NCBI GenBank assembly: GCA_023376005.1
Contig: CM042152.1
Location: forward strand, 76,624,012 to 76,688,011
Direction: 5' to 3'
Length of the DNA: 64,000 bases
From: Doryteuthis pealeii
Taxonomy: Eukaryota; Mollusca; Cephalopoda; Myopsida; Loliginidae
The translations under genes were made by a program, and so were the position numbers. The notes under the pieces were generated by a model. That model did no database searches. It saw nothing but the letters and a program-made list of their open reading frames with translations, and was not told the origin of the DNA. Each line of letters opens with the position of its first letter. The stretch's first letter is position 1. Shown here in pieces: positions 57,202-64,000 of the stretch.

Positions 57202-60200
57202 TTACTTTATCTGTTTTGAATTTTTTAATTAATTTTTTTTTATAAGTCAAATAAATTTTAAAAATTGATATATAGCTCATGTTACTGAGCACTGTAGACA
57301 ATAAATTGTATTATTAAGGAAAGATTACCATTACTTGCTTAAGAGACACCTTCTATAGCTATGAAGTTCAATATCAATTAAGTTCTATTTATAGAATTTG
57401 TAGGAAGTGGGGAATCTGGATATGACACTAAACTACATCTGGTGGTGAGGCTCCAATTCTGGAGCATGTGGATTACCCCTTCATTACCATTACTCCCAGG
57501 TCCACCTGTTAAGGTCCCATCTATGGGTCAAATAGATCTGTTTAAAATTATGAAATAGGAATACTTGATGCCACATAATGGTAAATGATTTGGATTAAGA
57601 ATATTGACTTGAAGCTATAATTGTCTTGTCGGGATTGTTATTACTTACTTGGAACCATATACATATGTACGAACAAATGATTATTAATAAATAAAAAATA
57701 TTTACTTGAAACCGTAGAATTATTTGTATAAGATAATAATACTAGAAATCCTATAAATGTGCAAAAAACTGAAGGAACGACTACACAAAAAAATGTAGGT
57801 ATAAATGTCCAATGTACACGATTCCATAATCTCTAGGCATAAAATAACTCCAGACTAGTTGATATGCCATTAAGATGACAATGGCTTCTTCAAAGAAAAT
57901 ATTGATAGAAAATGAGATTATTTATTTGTTGATTGAGTGATTTCAAGAGATGTTTAAAATGTTACGTAACTTGAGAAATATATACACACAAACACAGAAG
58001 GTCATAAATTGAAAAAAACAAAAAAACTTTATGATTAATAATATATGGATACAGTGTGTGTGTGTGTGTGTAAAGATACAAATCAGATAATGTTTCTATA
58101 AAGAAAATAAATAAATAAAATTAGAGGTGCATAGTGTAATGGTTATCATCATAGGAAATGGACATGATGAGACAGCACTAATACCCTTGGGAAAAGTACT
58201 AATCCAACTATTCTCCCTCCAGCTATTGGTAAAAAATTTGGGCAGACTGGGCTCTTTAACCTTGTTATGGCATTCAGTCTAGGAGAAGGAAAACTCTGAA
58301 TTCAAACCAAAGAGGCTCTCTTCTTATTAGTCAAAAACTACTTTGAGAGCTCTTTTCCCCCCTCCCCCTCCTCATATAAAAATGAATTTTTTTTTACCTA
58401 TTTTGTTTATAGATCTTTCCTAGGTTGGGACAGTAGAATACACCGACTTCAGAGGGATAAGACCCCCGACCCCTTGTTGGCTGTGGGTGGCGGCCTGTGA
58501 TGCTTAAGGATGGAACACTGGTTGCTGAGCAGTCCATGACTTGCAACACTCTACTTTGACCCTTACTTAGGCTAGACGGGCGGTTGCAGAGACCCCCCCT
58601 CCAATAAATCGACTGGTCACGTCAAGTCCTAGCATTTATATGATTGTCCCAAACCTATTGCTTTATGGCAAACCCCAGCCTCAACTCTTTTTATCATATA
58701 TGTGCTAGAAGGTGGTGGCTGAGGGTCTTAATGTCCTAGGTAAGAGTCAAACTCTATCTGATGGTGAAGTTTCAATTCTGGAACTCTGGGGAAGGTGGAG
58801 TACCCCTTCATCACCAAAGGTCCACTGTTAGGATTCTATCTATGGGTTGAATAGAGAAAAAGAATAAGATTTTTAAAAAGTTCCCATCAAGAATGAATCA
58901 AAAATGTCTTCGGCATAAAATAACCCAACAAGAATTGACATACCGTAAAATCCAACTCACTAACCTACCTAGGATATCATAAACAATGGATTTGAAATTT
59001 TTTTTTTTTTTTTTTTTTTTTCTCCTGAATTTTGTGTGTCAGAATGGGTCAGTTTGAAAACTGACCTATTTGACTAATCATTGTCCTGAGAGTGAAATGG
59101 TCCCTGTTTGTATTATAAAAAAACCCAACCTGAAACTGCTAAGAAGAGATCAAAGTTGCTTAACACTTATTAACGCCTTTCTCACTTTGTTTTCAAAGCC
59201 TGTTATTTTCCTCTAATTATTTGCCATATTACTGTGATCTGTTTTACATCTCACCCACCATTTCTGTTGGTTGCCATTACTGTTGCTATTTATAGATCCA
59301 ACACATTGTACATTCTCCTCAAATGAGTCTGAGAAAAGAACTACTAGTTGTTATTGTCCTCACTCTTCTTAACGTCTTTATTCACTTTTAAAACTTGAGG
59401 GGAGGGGGGGTTATACTTAGAAATAAATGGTAAATAAAACTCTTTTACTTGACTGTATTATTTTTTTTAACTATTACAAATAAATAAACAAACATGAATA
59501 TTCTATTGTAAGCATTTAACGGTTAACGTTTGAAGTGTTAAATACATATATTTATTTACCACGTACCCCACGTGTACGGTTTAGACACAAGGCCCTATTA
59601 ATGTAGGGCCACCCACAACCCAAGACTCATGGATGGCTGGTGCAAAAAATGTGTTGATTCCATCAGCATTCCCCCTCAAAGGGGGTGCCTCAGGCACTGA
59701 GCAATAAACCCAGCCTTTAAATCAAGGGGGCAGGTGTTGCCTGGGGGGGATGGCCCTCTGGGATCAACGATAATAAAAATACATATAAGAGTTTTATAAT
59801 TTGCTTGAACCGTTGTGTGTATATTTGGTCTGGCAGTTGGTTTTGAAGACGATCACAATGCAAGTGGGGGGAAAAAAAACGAGGTTTACTATGATGTTCT
59901 TCATTTACCTATGTTTTATTTTCTTAATATTTAGTGATGAAAAATCTTTTTGTCAGAAGATTTCAGAAAGCACAGAGCTCTTCAAGGGGGAAGTTGATTG
60001 CTACTAGAATCTACCCATCAAAGGTAACTATGAACAACCTCATAGTTACCTCGTTTTTATTTACACTTGCAATGTGATAGCCTTCAAAACCGCCAATACA
60101 TGTTTTATTATATTTACCAATCCCACTGCAGGAGTAGGATGTAACACATGGTCAATTTCTTAAGTAGAGTTTAACAGATTTGAATTCAGTTTTTCTTCTC

Positions 60201-61135
60201 CTAAACTGGTAGCCAAACCAAGGTTAAAGAACCCAGTCTGCCCTACTATTTACCCATAGCTGGAAGGAAAATAGTTGGATGTATACTTTTCCTAAGAGTA
60301 TAAGCACTGTGTGAAATGCAAACAGCCTCATCCAGAAATTAAATTCATCTTCTGTTTATTTCCTATAACAGTAACCATTACACCAAATGTCTCCAAGTTT
60401 ATAAGCGCGAAGTGAAATGCAACCATCCTTGTCCAGGATTTGAACTCTGATTGTTGAGTTTATTTCCGACAACAATAACCATTACACCACATACTTACAT
60501 AAGTTTCATTACAGTCGATATTTCAAGGCAATTATAACCAATATTCAATTTTTTGTTACTCTCACATAAGTAAAAAATTATGTTTCATTCAGTGTTCATT
60601 TCTGTTTCTGTAAATGCAACTTCAGTCTCTATACTTTTTGGATAATTCGTCTTTGTATAGAATGGATGGCAGAGTGAGATGATGAGGGAGCCAATAAACC
60701 TTGTTGCTCAGGCATGCAATAACACTTGTCCAGGGAGACAATAAACCTGGTTACCCTGATAGCCACTAACACTTGTTGCCCAGGGACCCAATAACACTTG
60801 TTGCCCAGGGACCCAATAACACTTGTTGCCCAGAGCCCCAGATCATTATCTGTCTGCCCTCAATAAGATAAACAAAATAATGTGTTTTTTTCTGGTTTTT
60901 TTCTCCTTGTTAGAGATGGGTCCAGAAGTGATGGATCCCGAAGTGCTGGATCGAGCCAATGCTGGAGAAGAAGCTCACCAATTGATTGTAGGCAAACACT
61001 ACATGGTTCTGGCAGAATCAGGTGTGAAACCTGAAGAGAATGGTATCAAAGCAACAGAATGGTTGATTCTGTCTTCAAAACAAGGAAATGAGACGGCAAC
61101 TGAACTTCTGTGTCATTGTATGGACACAAAATTAG
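31132..61135 (+). CDS. WFS1: Wolframin (WFS1), two 5' coding exons; remainder off window
   Basis: Wolframin is a multi-pass ER membrane glycoprotein needed for ER calcium and protein-folding balance. Its cytosolic N-terminus carries Sel1-like helical repeats. The second exon here encodes VLDRANAGEEAHQLIVGKHY and ATEWLILSSKQGN, which fit human wolframin [20 protein letters not shown] and AVDWLVLAAKQGR almost position by position. A 28-base upstream exon (MDPEPAKNP plus one base) joins it in phase, giving about 83 N-terminal residues. The membrane-spanning region and ER-lumenal C-terminus must lie right of base 64000. The intron between the two exons is about 29.8 kb and full of repeats. The exon 2 identity is strong; the exon 1 assignment is inferred from phase, donor and initiation context, and additional untranslated exons are possible. 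Confidence 0.8.
31160..32277. other. Start of WFS1 intron 1
   Basis: A 100-codon minus-strand open frame at 31270-31572 includes MQLNGSLEIYLPPNSLKYET; I do not recognise it and see no splice partner. Otherwise AT-rich with no named repeat. Confidence 0.3.
32278..33853 (+). mobile_element. ~1.57-kb non-autonomous element, AGGTACCACC ends (copy 1)
   Basis: Begins AGGTACCACCAATTTTACCC and ends GAATTGGTGATCCC. No open frame of note. A reversed copy lies at 36359-37907 and a third, reversed, at 38350-39841. Confidence 0.75.
33868..34908 (+). mobile_element. ~1.04-kb TIR element (copy A)
   Basis: Ends CTAGATATACCCAAAATTCG and AATTTTGGGCATACCT. Inside, 'taccaaaaatcagggaatta' (34132) recurs inverted near 34830, an inner palindrome. 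Flanks ACTGTAAG / GCTGTAAC may be a decayed 8-bp duplication. Confidence 0.75.
34909..35081 (-). CDS. Possible exon or coding relic, MAFSGNKDPTNK
   Basis: A minus-strand open frame reads MAFSGNKDPTNKI, then a hydrophobic/acidic stretch, then KDPLWRAVFIGLQQ, followed by CAG|GTATGC. Its base use is more balanced than its surroundings, and the ATG has A at -3. The 1-kb transposon begins exactly where the frame ends, so a longer reading frame may have been interrupted. I do not recognise the protein. Chance or retrocopy origin is possible. Confidence 0.25.
35082..36348. other. WFS1 intron 1, unrecognised
   Basis: A poly-T tract near 35200 and mostly unique-looking AT-rich DNA. No feature can be supported. 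Confidence 0.25.
36359..37907 (-). mobile_element. AGGTACCACC element, reversed copy 2, with ~10-bp TSD
   Basis: Ends AGGTACCACC and GGTGGTACCT, flanked by GACGAACACT (36349-36358) and AACGAACACT (37908-37917). A 9-10 bp duplication suggests a Mutator-like transposase. Collinear in reverse with 32278-33853. Confidence 0.8.
38350..39841 (-). mobile_element. AGGTACCACC element, reversed copy 3, more diverged
   Basis: Starts 'aattggtatctccacaatcg' and ends 'ttggtgttacct'. It is expanded by T runs (38747-38770, 39269-39293), and no target-site duplication is clear. Confidence 0.7.
40270..41700 (-). pseudogene. Decayed LINE: endonuclease end, reverse transcriptase, 3' part
   Basis: Minus strand in order: an endonuclease C-terminus with PTDHRIISVKVCLSLCRNK (frame-corrected reading), reverse-transcriptase block KKGDLGITKNYRGITLIAIA, then ISILDGKPLKLVDQFKYQG, ATVWLHYLDFNETL, NKSWKQHPTK and a LINE 3' segment. 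Stops, frameshifts and large internal deletions make it nonfunctional. It appears to be a common invertebrate non-LTR family; the clade was not determined. Confidence 0.75.
41815..41858. repeat. (TA)n microsatellite
   Basis: Pure TA array. Confidence 0.9.
42182..43211. repeat. 189-bp tandem duplication, second unit split by an insertion
   Basis: Unit 1 is 42182-42370. Unit 2 starts at 42371, stops at 42410, and resumes at 43054-43211. CCATTTTAACTGC occurs on both sides of the 643-bp insert, consistent with a 13-bp target-site duplication. Confidence 0.75.
42411..43053 (+). mobile_element. Retroposon-like insert with CCAA-tailed family 3' part
   Basis: The last ~270 bases ('ttccaattctggagcctc' to 'aaaatccaaccaacta') belong to the CCAA-tailed family. 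The first ~370 bases are not recognised and may be a variant 5' head. Confidence 0.6.
43480..43780 (+). pseudogene. LINE C-terminal fragment (zinc-knuckle-like end)
   Basis: Reads KRETESFLIASKNNTIRTNY, SKCRLYGDRDETVNHL and KLAQKEYKLK. This resembles the C-terminal end of a common LINE polyprotein (CRLCG.RDETV.H...CSKLAQ.EYK), with the second Cys changed to Tyr here. Confidence 0.65.
43962..43992. repeat. (ATT)n microsatellite
   Basis: Trinucleotide array. Confidence 0.9.
44306..44700 (-). mobile_element. Diverged CCAA-tailed repeat
   Basis: 'atggcatatcaactctttat' to 'gatgggaccctaacaggtat' matches the family on the minus strand. Confidence 0.5.
44823..45595. mobile_element. TIR DNA element interrupted by a LINE 3' end
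   Basis: Ends TACTGCTACCTTGACTTATG and CTTACTTTTACCACTGTA-like (right end 'gtaagtaaaagtaccactgta') are inverted. A reversed LINE 3' end sits inside at 45024-45385. A related, differently interrupted copy is at 50662-52219. Confidence 0.65.
45024..45385 (-). pseudogene. LINE 3' end, reverse transcriptase C-terminus
   Basis: Minus strand encodes GHAYKVRKQHCSCDFRKHFF and RIAETWNKLPVSVVGC, then a 3' UTR ending 'gtacacaataaatttcatt'. It matches 52220-52660. Confidence 0.7.
46000..47140. repeat. AT-rich stretch with an imperfect inverted repeat
   Basis: 'catcatggacag..gttaactatgaaatgctaatta' (46571-46606) is inverted at 46815-46915, twice. This may be a decayed MITE. Nothing else is recognised. 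Confidence 0.45.
47143..47230. repeat. (TATC)n(TA)n(GA)n compound microsatellite
   Basis: Three adjoining arrays. Confidence 0.9.
47818..47850. repeat. (TA)n microsatellite
   Basis: Pure TA array. Confidence 0.9.
47900..48885. mobile_element. TIR element carrying a CCAACC-tailed SINE-like insertion
   Basis: Ends 'caggctgtttcagaaaataa..tttgtaatctaataatt' and 'attattagattacaaa..tttctgaaacg' are ~45-bp inverted repeats. 48283-48680 is a separate insertion ending in four CCAA units. A reversed relic of the same element is at 54229-54600. Confidence 0.6.
48283..48680 (+). mobile_element. SINE-like retroposon with (CCAA)n tail
   Basis: 'ggttccttagccttggtcgg' to 'ccatcgtctctcgtagatgg', then 'accaaccaaccaacc'. 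It has no clear Pol III boxes and no coding sequence. Confidence 0.55.
49169..49206. repeat. (TA)n microsatellite
   Basis: TA array with TAGA interruptions. Confidence 0.9.
49320..49460 (+). mobile_element. CCAA-tailed repeat, internal fragment
   Basis: 'taaactgcatctgatgttga' to 'agggtctcatctaagagtca'. Confidence 0.6.
49605..49715 (+). mobile_element. CCAA-tailed repeat, fragment
   Basis: Same internal part as 49320-49460, with a short deletion over the 'ccactctgac' segment. Confidence 0.6.
49776..50620. mobile_element. ~845-bp DNA element with ~125-bp inverted ends
   Basis: Left 'cacactggtttaaaaagaa..gaggcaag..ctgaattcag..cacctctagttttt' is inverted at 50488-50620. The less AT-rich middle (50090-50400) has a 99-codon open frame without recognised homology. 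Confidence 0.65.
50028..50063. repeat. (TA)n microsatellite
   Basis: Pure TA array inside the 845-bp element. Confidence 0.9.
50842..51036. mobile_element. 195-bp MITE with 8-bp TSD TGAATTTA
   Basis: About 60-bp inverted arms ('cctataagtcgaacataaac..gggaaccactcttgactgat') with CCCTAAACCCTAACAC in the loop. TGAATTTA flanks both sides, and the related copy near 45454 has this site uninterrupted. Confidence 0.85.
51055..52127 (+). mobile_element. 1.07-kb TIR element (copy B) with TSD AACATAAG
   Basis: Ends AGCTATACCCAAAATTCG and CAATTTTGGGTATACCT. AACATAAG flanks both sides (51047-51054, 52128-52135; a ninth base A also agrees). Collinear with 33868-34908, and the related repeat near 45465 lacks the insert. 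Confidence 0.85.
52220..52660 (+). pseudogene. LINE 3' end, reverse transcriptase C-terminus
   Basis: Encodes LNNSNLEHLFDLHLSNTCGH, KQHCSRDFRKHFFMLRITET and WNKLPASVVGCRNTA, a typical LINE C-terminal block, then a 3' UTR ending 'cacaataaatttcattcatt'. The 5' end is truncated, as is usual for LINEs. Confidence 0.75.
52850..52975 (+). mobile_element. LINE 3' UTR fragment
   Basis: 'tattactgtaaactgttcat' to 'cacaataaatttcattatta', the same end as 52220-52660, with an (ATT)n-like tail. Confidence 0.7.
53296..53680 (-). mobile_element. CCAA-tailed repeat
   Basis: Minus-strand copy from 'gcaccc..cctgttgcccttatgg' through 'atagatggtg..' to a GGTTGG-type end near 53305. Confidence 0.6.
53687..53857 (+). 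mobile_element. SINE family B, head truncated
   Basis: 'tctgtgtggtaaagttagga' to 'ttgtctggctgataccgata'. Confidence 0.65.
53911..54185 (+). mobile_element. SINE family A, full length
   Basis: Head 'gcacatagtgtaatggttat' (A-box), B-box AGTTCAAATCCTGG, body and tail 'catcttgctcatctgg'. It is the best preserved copy with both Pol III boxes. Confidence 0.8.
54229..54600 (-). mobile_element. Relic of the 47.9-kb TIR element
   Basis: Reverse match to about 48000-48260 ('ttggtttctatataaaatca', 'ttttgaggcaaatctaactc'). Confidence 0.5.
55093..55152. repeat. (TATG)n(TG)n(TA)n microsatellite
   Basis: Compound array. Confidence 0.9.
55333..55400 (+). mobile_element. CCAA-tailed repeat, short fragment
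   Basis: 'actcccaggttcactctgac' to 'gtagtaccc'; it runs directly into a minisatellite. Confidence 0.5.
55395..55503. repeat. 39-bp minisatellite, nearly 3 units
   Basis: Unit 'cattgttgtgactttattca' + 'catagatgacctattacag'. 39 is a multiple of three, so all copies read HCCDFIHIDDLLQ in one frame, but no gene context supports coding. Confidence 0.85.
55832..55879. repeat. Perfect 21-bp-stem hairpin
   Basis: 'aaaatgccaaaaatcaggga' + 'a' pairs fully with 55859-55879; 6-base loop. It has the CCAAAAATCAGGGAA core found at the inner palindrome of the 1-kb TIR elements. A second hairpin ('tttgaaccatgtatctttga') follows at 55972-56030. Confidence 0.75.
56253..56530 (+). mobile_element. SINE family A, full length
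   Basis: Head 'tgtaatggttattgtcatag', B-box GGTTCAAATCTTGG, tail 'catcctactcgtgtgg'. Confidence 0.78.
57170..57196. repeat. (TA)n microsatellite
   Basis: TA array followed by a T run. Confidence 0.9.
57407..57545 (+). mobile_element. CCAA-tailed repeat, fragment
   Basis: 'gtggggaatctggatatgac' to 'tctatgggtcaaatagatct'. Confidence 0.6.
58126..58312 (+). mobile_element. SINE family A, tail missing, B-box region deleted
   Basis: Head 'gtgcatagtgtaatggttat' joins directly to 'gcactaatacccttgggaaa'. Confidence 0.7.
58420..58968 (+). mobile_element. CCAA-tailed repeat, near full length
   Basis: Runs from 'cagtagaatacaccgacttc' to 'cataccgtaaaatccaactc'; collinear in reverse with 20336-20930. 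Confidence 0.65.
58985..59822. other. WFS1 intron 1, mostly unrecognised
   Basis: A T run at 58999-59020. 59575-59770 is less AT-rich ('ggggtgcctcaggcactgag') and may be another dispersed repeat. No gene is seen. Confidence 0.25.
59823..60098. mobile_element. Palindromic MITE, TTGGTTTTGAAG family (copy 1)
   Basis: Left 'cagttggttttgaagacgat' and right 'gtgatagccttcaaaaccgc' are inverted. An inner hairpin 'ggtaactatga..tcatagttacc' is also present. Confidence 0.7.
60125..60397 (-). mobile_element. SINE family A, minus, full length
   Basis: Reverse match from the tail 'aggagtaggatgtaacacat' to the head 'aacagtaaccattacaccaa'. Confidence 0.75.
60402..60500 (-). mobile_element. SINE family A head, minus
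   Basis: Only the tRNA-like head: 'ccaggatttgaactctgatt' (B-box) and 'aacaataaccattacaccac' (A-box). Confidence 0.65.
60765..60840. repeat. 25-bp minisatellite, 3 units, next to WFS1 exon 2
   Basis: Unit 'aacacttgttgcccagggac' + 'ccaat'. It ends about 75 bases upstream of the exon 2 acceptor. Confidence 0.85.
60914..61135 (+). CDS. WFS1: WFS1 exon 2, Sel1-like repeat region
   Basis: 222 bases after a long pyrimidine tract and ttgttag, ending ttag|gtaagtt. The frame requires the first of two adjacent AG dinucleotides as acceptor. The two helix pairs around DRANAGEEAHQLIVGKHYMV and ATEWLILSSKQGNETATELL are the Sel1-like repeats of the wolframin cytosolic domain. Confidence 0.88.
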
Positions 61136-61229
61136 GTAAGTTAACCTTTTTTTTTATTGGAATATTTTTTTAAATAGAAAATATAATCTTTTTGTAGTTT
61201 TCCAATGCATACAAACTGGCCATCATACA

Positions 61230-61306
61230 CAGAGAGAGATATGGAGGGGGAGAGAGAGAGATATGGAGGGAGAGAGAGAGATATGGAGGGGGAGAGAGAG
61301 AGAGAG
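61230..61306. repeat. (GA)n-based 20-bp repeat
   Basis: 'gagatatggagggggagaga' repeated three to four times. Confidence 0.85.
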
Positions 61307-61474
61307 TCTACAAAAGAAATAGTTTTCAAAATTTATCTAAAGAAAAAGTAATTAACATATTGACACTCATCATACATGACAAATGACACAGTTTTATAGA
61401 AAAACTCTTAAAATTTATTATTAAGGCTTTCAGCAACACTAGGTATTCCATTGCCAATAAGAGAGACAAAAACT

Positions 61475-61835
61475 ATAGCTGTTGAGAAGGCTCTTCTGTG
61501 TGCTTGAATTAAGTAAAACAAATTCTGTCACTCTTGTACAATGGCATTTTAGAACCCATTTTGCTGACTGGACAATCTATCCATTATTGAAACAAGAAAT
61601 TAAAAAAACATCAAAATGTTTGTGTAAAAGCAAATATCCTGGGAGACCAGCAGTAACGAAAAACATTTGGACTCTGCTAGTTAACTACACAACCCAAATA
61701 AGTAGAATGACCAGGAAATAGTGTTAGCATTATTGATACTGTGTGTGTGTGTGTGTGTTTTGAAAGAAGAGGATGTTCATGTAAAGAAAATAGTCCTGGT
61801 AGACCATCAGTTCCAAAAAAAAAAAAAACAACCCA
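61475..61835 (+). pseudogene. Transposase N-terminal (helix-turn-helix) relic, two pieces
   Basis: Reads LFCVLELSKTNSVTLVQWHF, then CLCKSKYPGRPAVTKN. A second piece gives CSCKENSPGRPSVP. This pattern is the N-terminal HTH region of Tc1/mariner-like transposon proteins common in invertebrates. The 3' flank ('aactgtattgtgaatgtc') also follows the transposase relic at 7.1 kb. Confidence 0.6.
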
Positions 61836-62057
61836 AAAAAGTATGTTCATGCCAGTTGTTTATGCTGTGGACTGAAATGAAAATGGATTTTTTTATGGAG
61901 TTGATTTTTTTTTCTTTTTGTTTTTTTTTATCAACAAAGTGTTAATTATAAAACTACAAGTGTTTCTCTAAAATAAGAAAAACTGTATTGTGAATGTCGG
62001 TATCTTAAAATTTTTTTTTAATAATTTTTTGGAAAATATTACTTTTGTTGACACTGT

Positions 62058-62063
62058 GTGTAC

Positions 62064-62115
<52 letters not shown>
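62058..62115. repeat. (TG)n(TA)n microsatellite
   Basis: Compound array adjoining the next MITE. Confidence 0.9.
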
Positions 62116-62275
62116 TGGTTTGGTGGTTGGTTTTGAAGGCTATCACAATGCAAGAATAAAGAAAAATAAGGCAACTATTATATTGTTTGTTAAAGGTTAA
62201 CAAACACCATAGTTACCTTAATTTTCTTTACACTTGGATTGTGATAGCCTTCAAAACCAACCACCAAACCAATAT
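62113..62275. mobile_element. Palindromic MITE, TTGGTTTTGAAG family (copy 2)
   Basis: 'attggtttggtggttggttt' is perfectly inverted at the right end, and the arms extend ~45 bases. Same family as 59823-60098. Confidence 0.8.
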
Positions 62276-62576
62276 AAACACAATGCTTCAAGCTAATTAT
62301 AAAACACTTATATATATAGGTATATTTCAGCCTCATCTTTTTGTTCAAACAAATTAGGTTAAAAATAATGCAATCCTTATTGTTTTTAAATTTTTTGATA
62401 TTTTTTCTTTCAAGTTTTCAAACAAATGTTTTGATGTTATCATCTTGAAAGGTGTTAATGAGTTGTCTGAAAGAGTTTTCATTAGTAAACATTAGTAAAA
62501 AAAATAAGTACTTTTGGGAAAAAAACTTCAAAACAATAAGGATTCCATTAATTTTAAACACATTTGTTTGAATGTA

Positions 62577-63690
62577 TATATTGTTACGACAGCCTGAGAT
62601 GATAAGGGACGATCAAACACAGGGTCGCAAAGAAAAGATTAAAAAAAATAATAATAATATGACAGGTCCCTGGCCGATGAGTTCGATACAAAAGGGGGGG
62701 GATATCCAGTGTTTCACTTCCCCGCTCCAAAAGGTAGAGAATACGCCAAGAAAATATAGAAGCATAACATTGGCAATGCCAAAAGACCACAGACGCAGTA
62801 TCGTTTATATCAACAAGAAAACAAATGAAGTTTTATTAAAAGTATAAACATCAATGACTTTCAATCTTGTGAGTTAATTATGTGTCTATCCGCATTCAAT
62901 ATTTCTTTTTTTTCTACTCTTAAAAGTCTCTGTAAAATTACTAGCCACTTGGCAAAAGTTCAAACAGAAAATGACCTTAGTCAAAATTCATGTGAAAATA
63001 GTTATATTCAAAAGTTCGAAGTATTCCCGATGTCACAGATGCAAACAAAATATGTGAGAGTGAAATCATAATCAGAGAGGAACTTACATTTTCTTGATGA
63101 AATACCTTTGGAGAAATTCTGCTTTGTGCCTCAGATATACTTTAGTGTCCATGAGAAATTTTCTCTTTCTTTCTCTCTCTTTTTTTTTCTTTTCAATAAT
63201 ATTGCAGATCTCTTTAACAAAACTGGGGTCTTAAAAGTCAGTTGATATCATAACAACATCATCACTACTGAACTCTAGTTGTCTTGTGTCGAGAAAATAT
63301 TTATTTTCCTCTTCTTCTTAAAATTGGCGGGAATTTATTCGAACGCTATCTGGGAAGAAGGGGTCACAGGGTGTGTTAAAAGTACATTATGGGTGGGGAG
63401 AATTCGGGTCAAAAGTTCATCGTCTGTCTTGGATATCGGTGCAGGTGAGAGGGGGGGAAGGGGGGCATGTTATTGTTCTTGGTTGATAGTAATAAAAATG
63501 TTAACTATTTATTCGTTATGAACTCGTCACTAGTTCAATTTTTTCTTTCTTTCATTCAACCGTCCGAACTTTAAATAAAAGGTGGAATGTACTTTTACAC
63601 ATTCATGACAATATATTGAGTGCTATATTTATAAGTAAATAGTGATCAATATTTTGGATAGAGTATGTTTATCTAAGTTTAAGTGTCATG
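62577..63690. other. WFS1 intron 2, unrecognised
   Basis: 62585-62840 is less AT-rich with a 91-codon open frame (TSPLQKVENTPRKYRSITLA) that I cannot place. 63330-63460 is G-rich. No wolframin exon is seen here. Confidence 0.3.
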
Positions 63691-63821
63691 GACATGAAGT
63701 CAATGGCACTTAGTTACTGACAGTTTTCACCTATGTGATTTCCAAATCAAGCACTTGGTTTGAAAATCGCATAGGTGAGAAACTGTCACTAACTAAATGC
63801 TGTTGACTTCATGTCCACTAC
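63684..63821. mobile_element. 138-bp palindromic MITE
   Basis: 'catggacatgaagtcaatgg' and 'tgttgacttcatgtcca' plus 'cagttttcacctatg'/'cataggtgagaaactg' pair over ~60 bases, with a short loop at 'caagcactt'. Confidence 0.8.
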
Positions 63822-63828
63822 CCTAACT

Positions 63829-63851
63829 CTATCTATCTATCTATCTATCTA

Positions 63852-63900
<49 letters not shown>
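63829..63900. repeat. (TATC)n(TA)n(TG)n microsatellite
   Basis: Compound array. Confidence 0.9.
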
Positions 63901-63901
<1 letters not shown>

Positions 63902-64000
63902 AGGTATCCAAAACTTGGTAGTAAGGGATGATTCTATATGTGATTTCTAAGACACACTATATTATTATTGTATGATCCAGTATGTATAAATACAGTGCAC

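Noticed and set aside
61482..61721. Next wolframin exon after exon 2
   Set aside because: The frame matches a transposase helix-turn-helix, not the wolframin sequence expected after the Sel1-like region.
63279..63521. 80-codon plus-strand open frame
   Set aside because: G-rich chance frame without homology or splice signals.

Overview
This is an AT-rich, intron-dense animal genome window. It is best explained as cephalopod, probably octopod. Dispersed tRNA-derived SINEs with a 'GTGTAATGGTTATCATCATAGG' type head and two further tRNA-headed families recur throughout, tails of CCAA/GGTT repeats are common, and relic LINE and Tc1/mariner-type fragments are frequent. The species is inferred from repeat style only; no database was searched. 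Almost every small open reading frame in the window is chance or transposon relic.

Two conserved genes are supported, arranged head to head. On the minus strand, sixteen exons between 24461 and 2691 join in a single unbroken frame (582 codons) and encode the N-terminal part of a CEP162-like centriole/cilium protein; the C-terminal half must lie beyond the left edge. On the plus strand, a very short first exon (31132-31159, provisional) and a strongly recognisable exon (60914-61135) encode the cytosolic N-terminus of wolframin (WFS1). Its membrane-domain exons must lie beyond the right edge. About 6.7 kb separates the two start codons, and an X-box-like (RFX) motif lies about 280 bases upstream of the CEP162 start.

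Region by region: 1-2690 is repeat-rich sequence left of the last visible CEP162 exon (tandem units, a Mutator-like relic, a Helitron 3' end). 2691-24461 is CEP162, whose introns hold SINEs of at least three kinds, 5S-rRNA-like segments, MITEs, a transposase relic and a Helitron end. 24462-31131 is the intergenic region, with nested inverted-repeat elements and SINEs. 31160-60913 is one large wolframin intron packed with DNA transposons, LINE fragments, SINEs and microsatellites. 61136-64000 is the next wolframin intron, with transposase remnants and palindromic MITEs.

The main interest beyond the genes is transposon archaeology. Several elements keep target-site duplications, and one repeat family has an occupied copy and an uninterrupted copy in the same window, so the order of insertion can be read directly. 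Long inverted repeats inside the introns could form double-stranded RNA in the pre-mRNAs. I found no convincing evidence for a wholly new molecular system.
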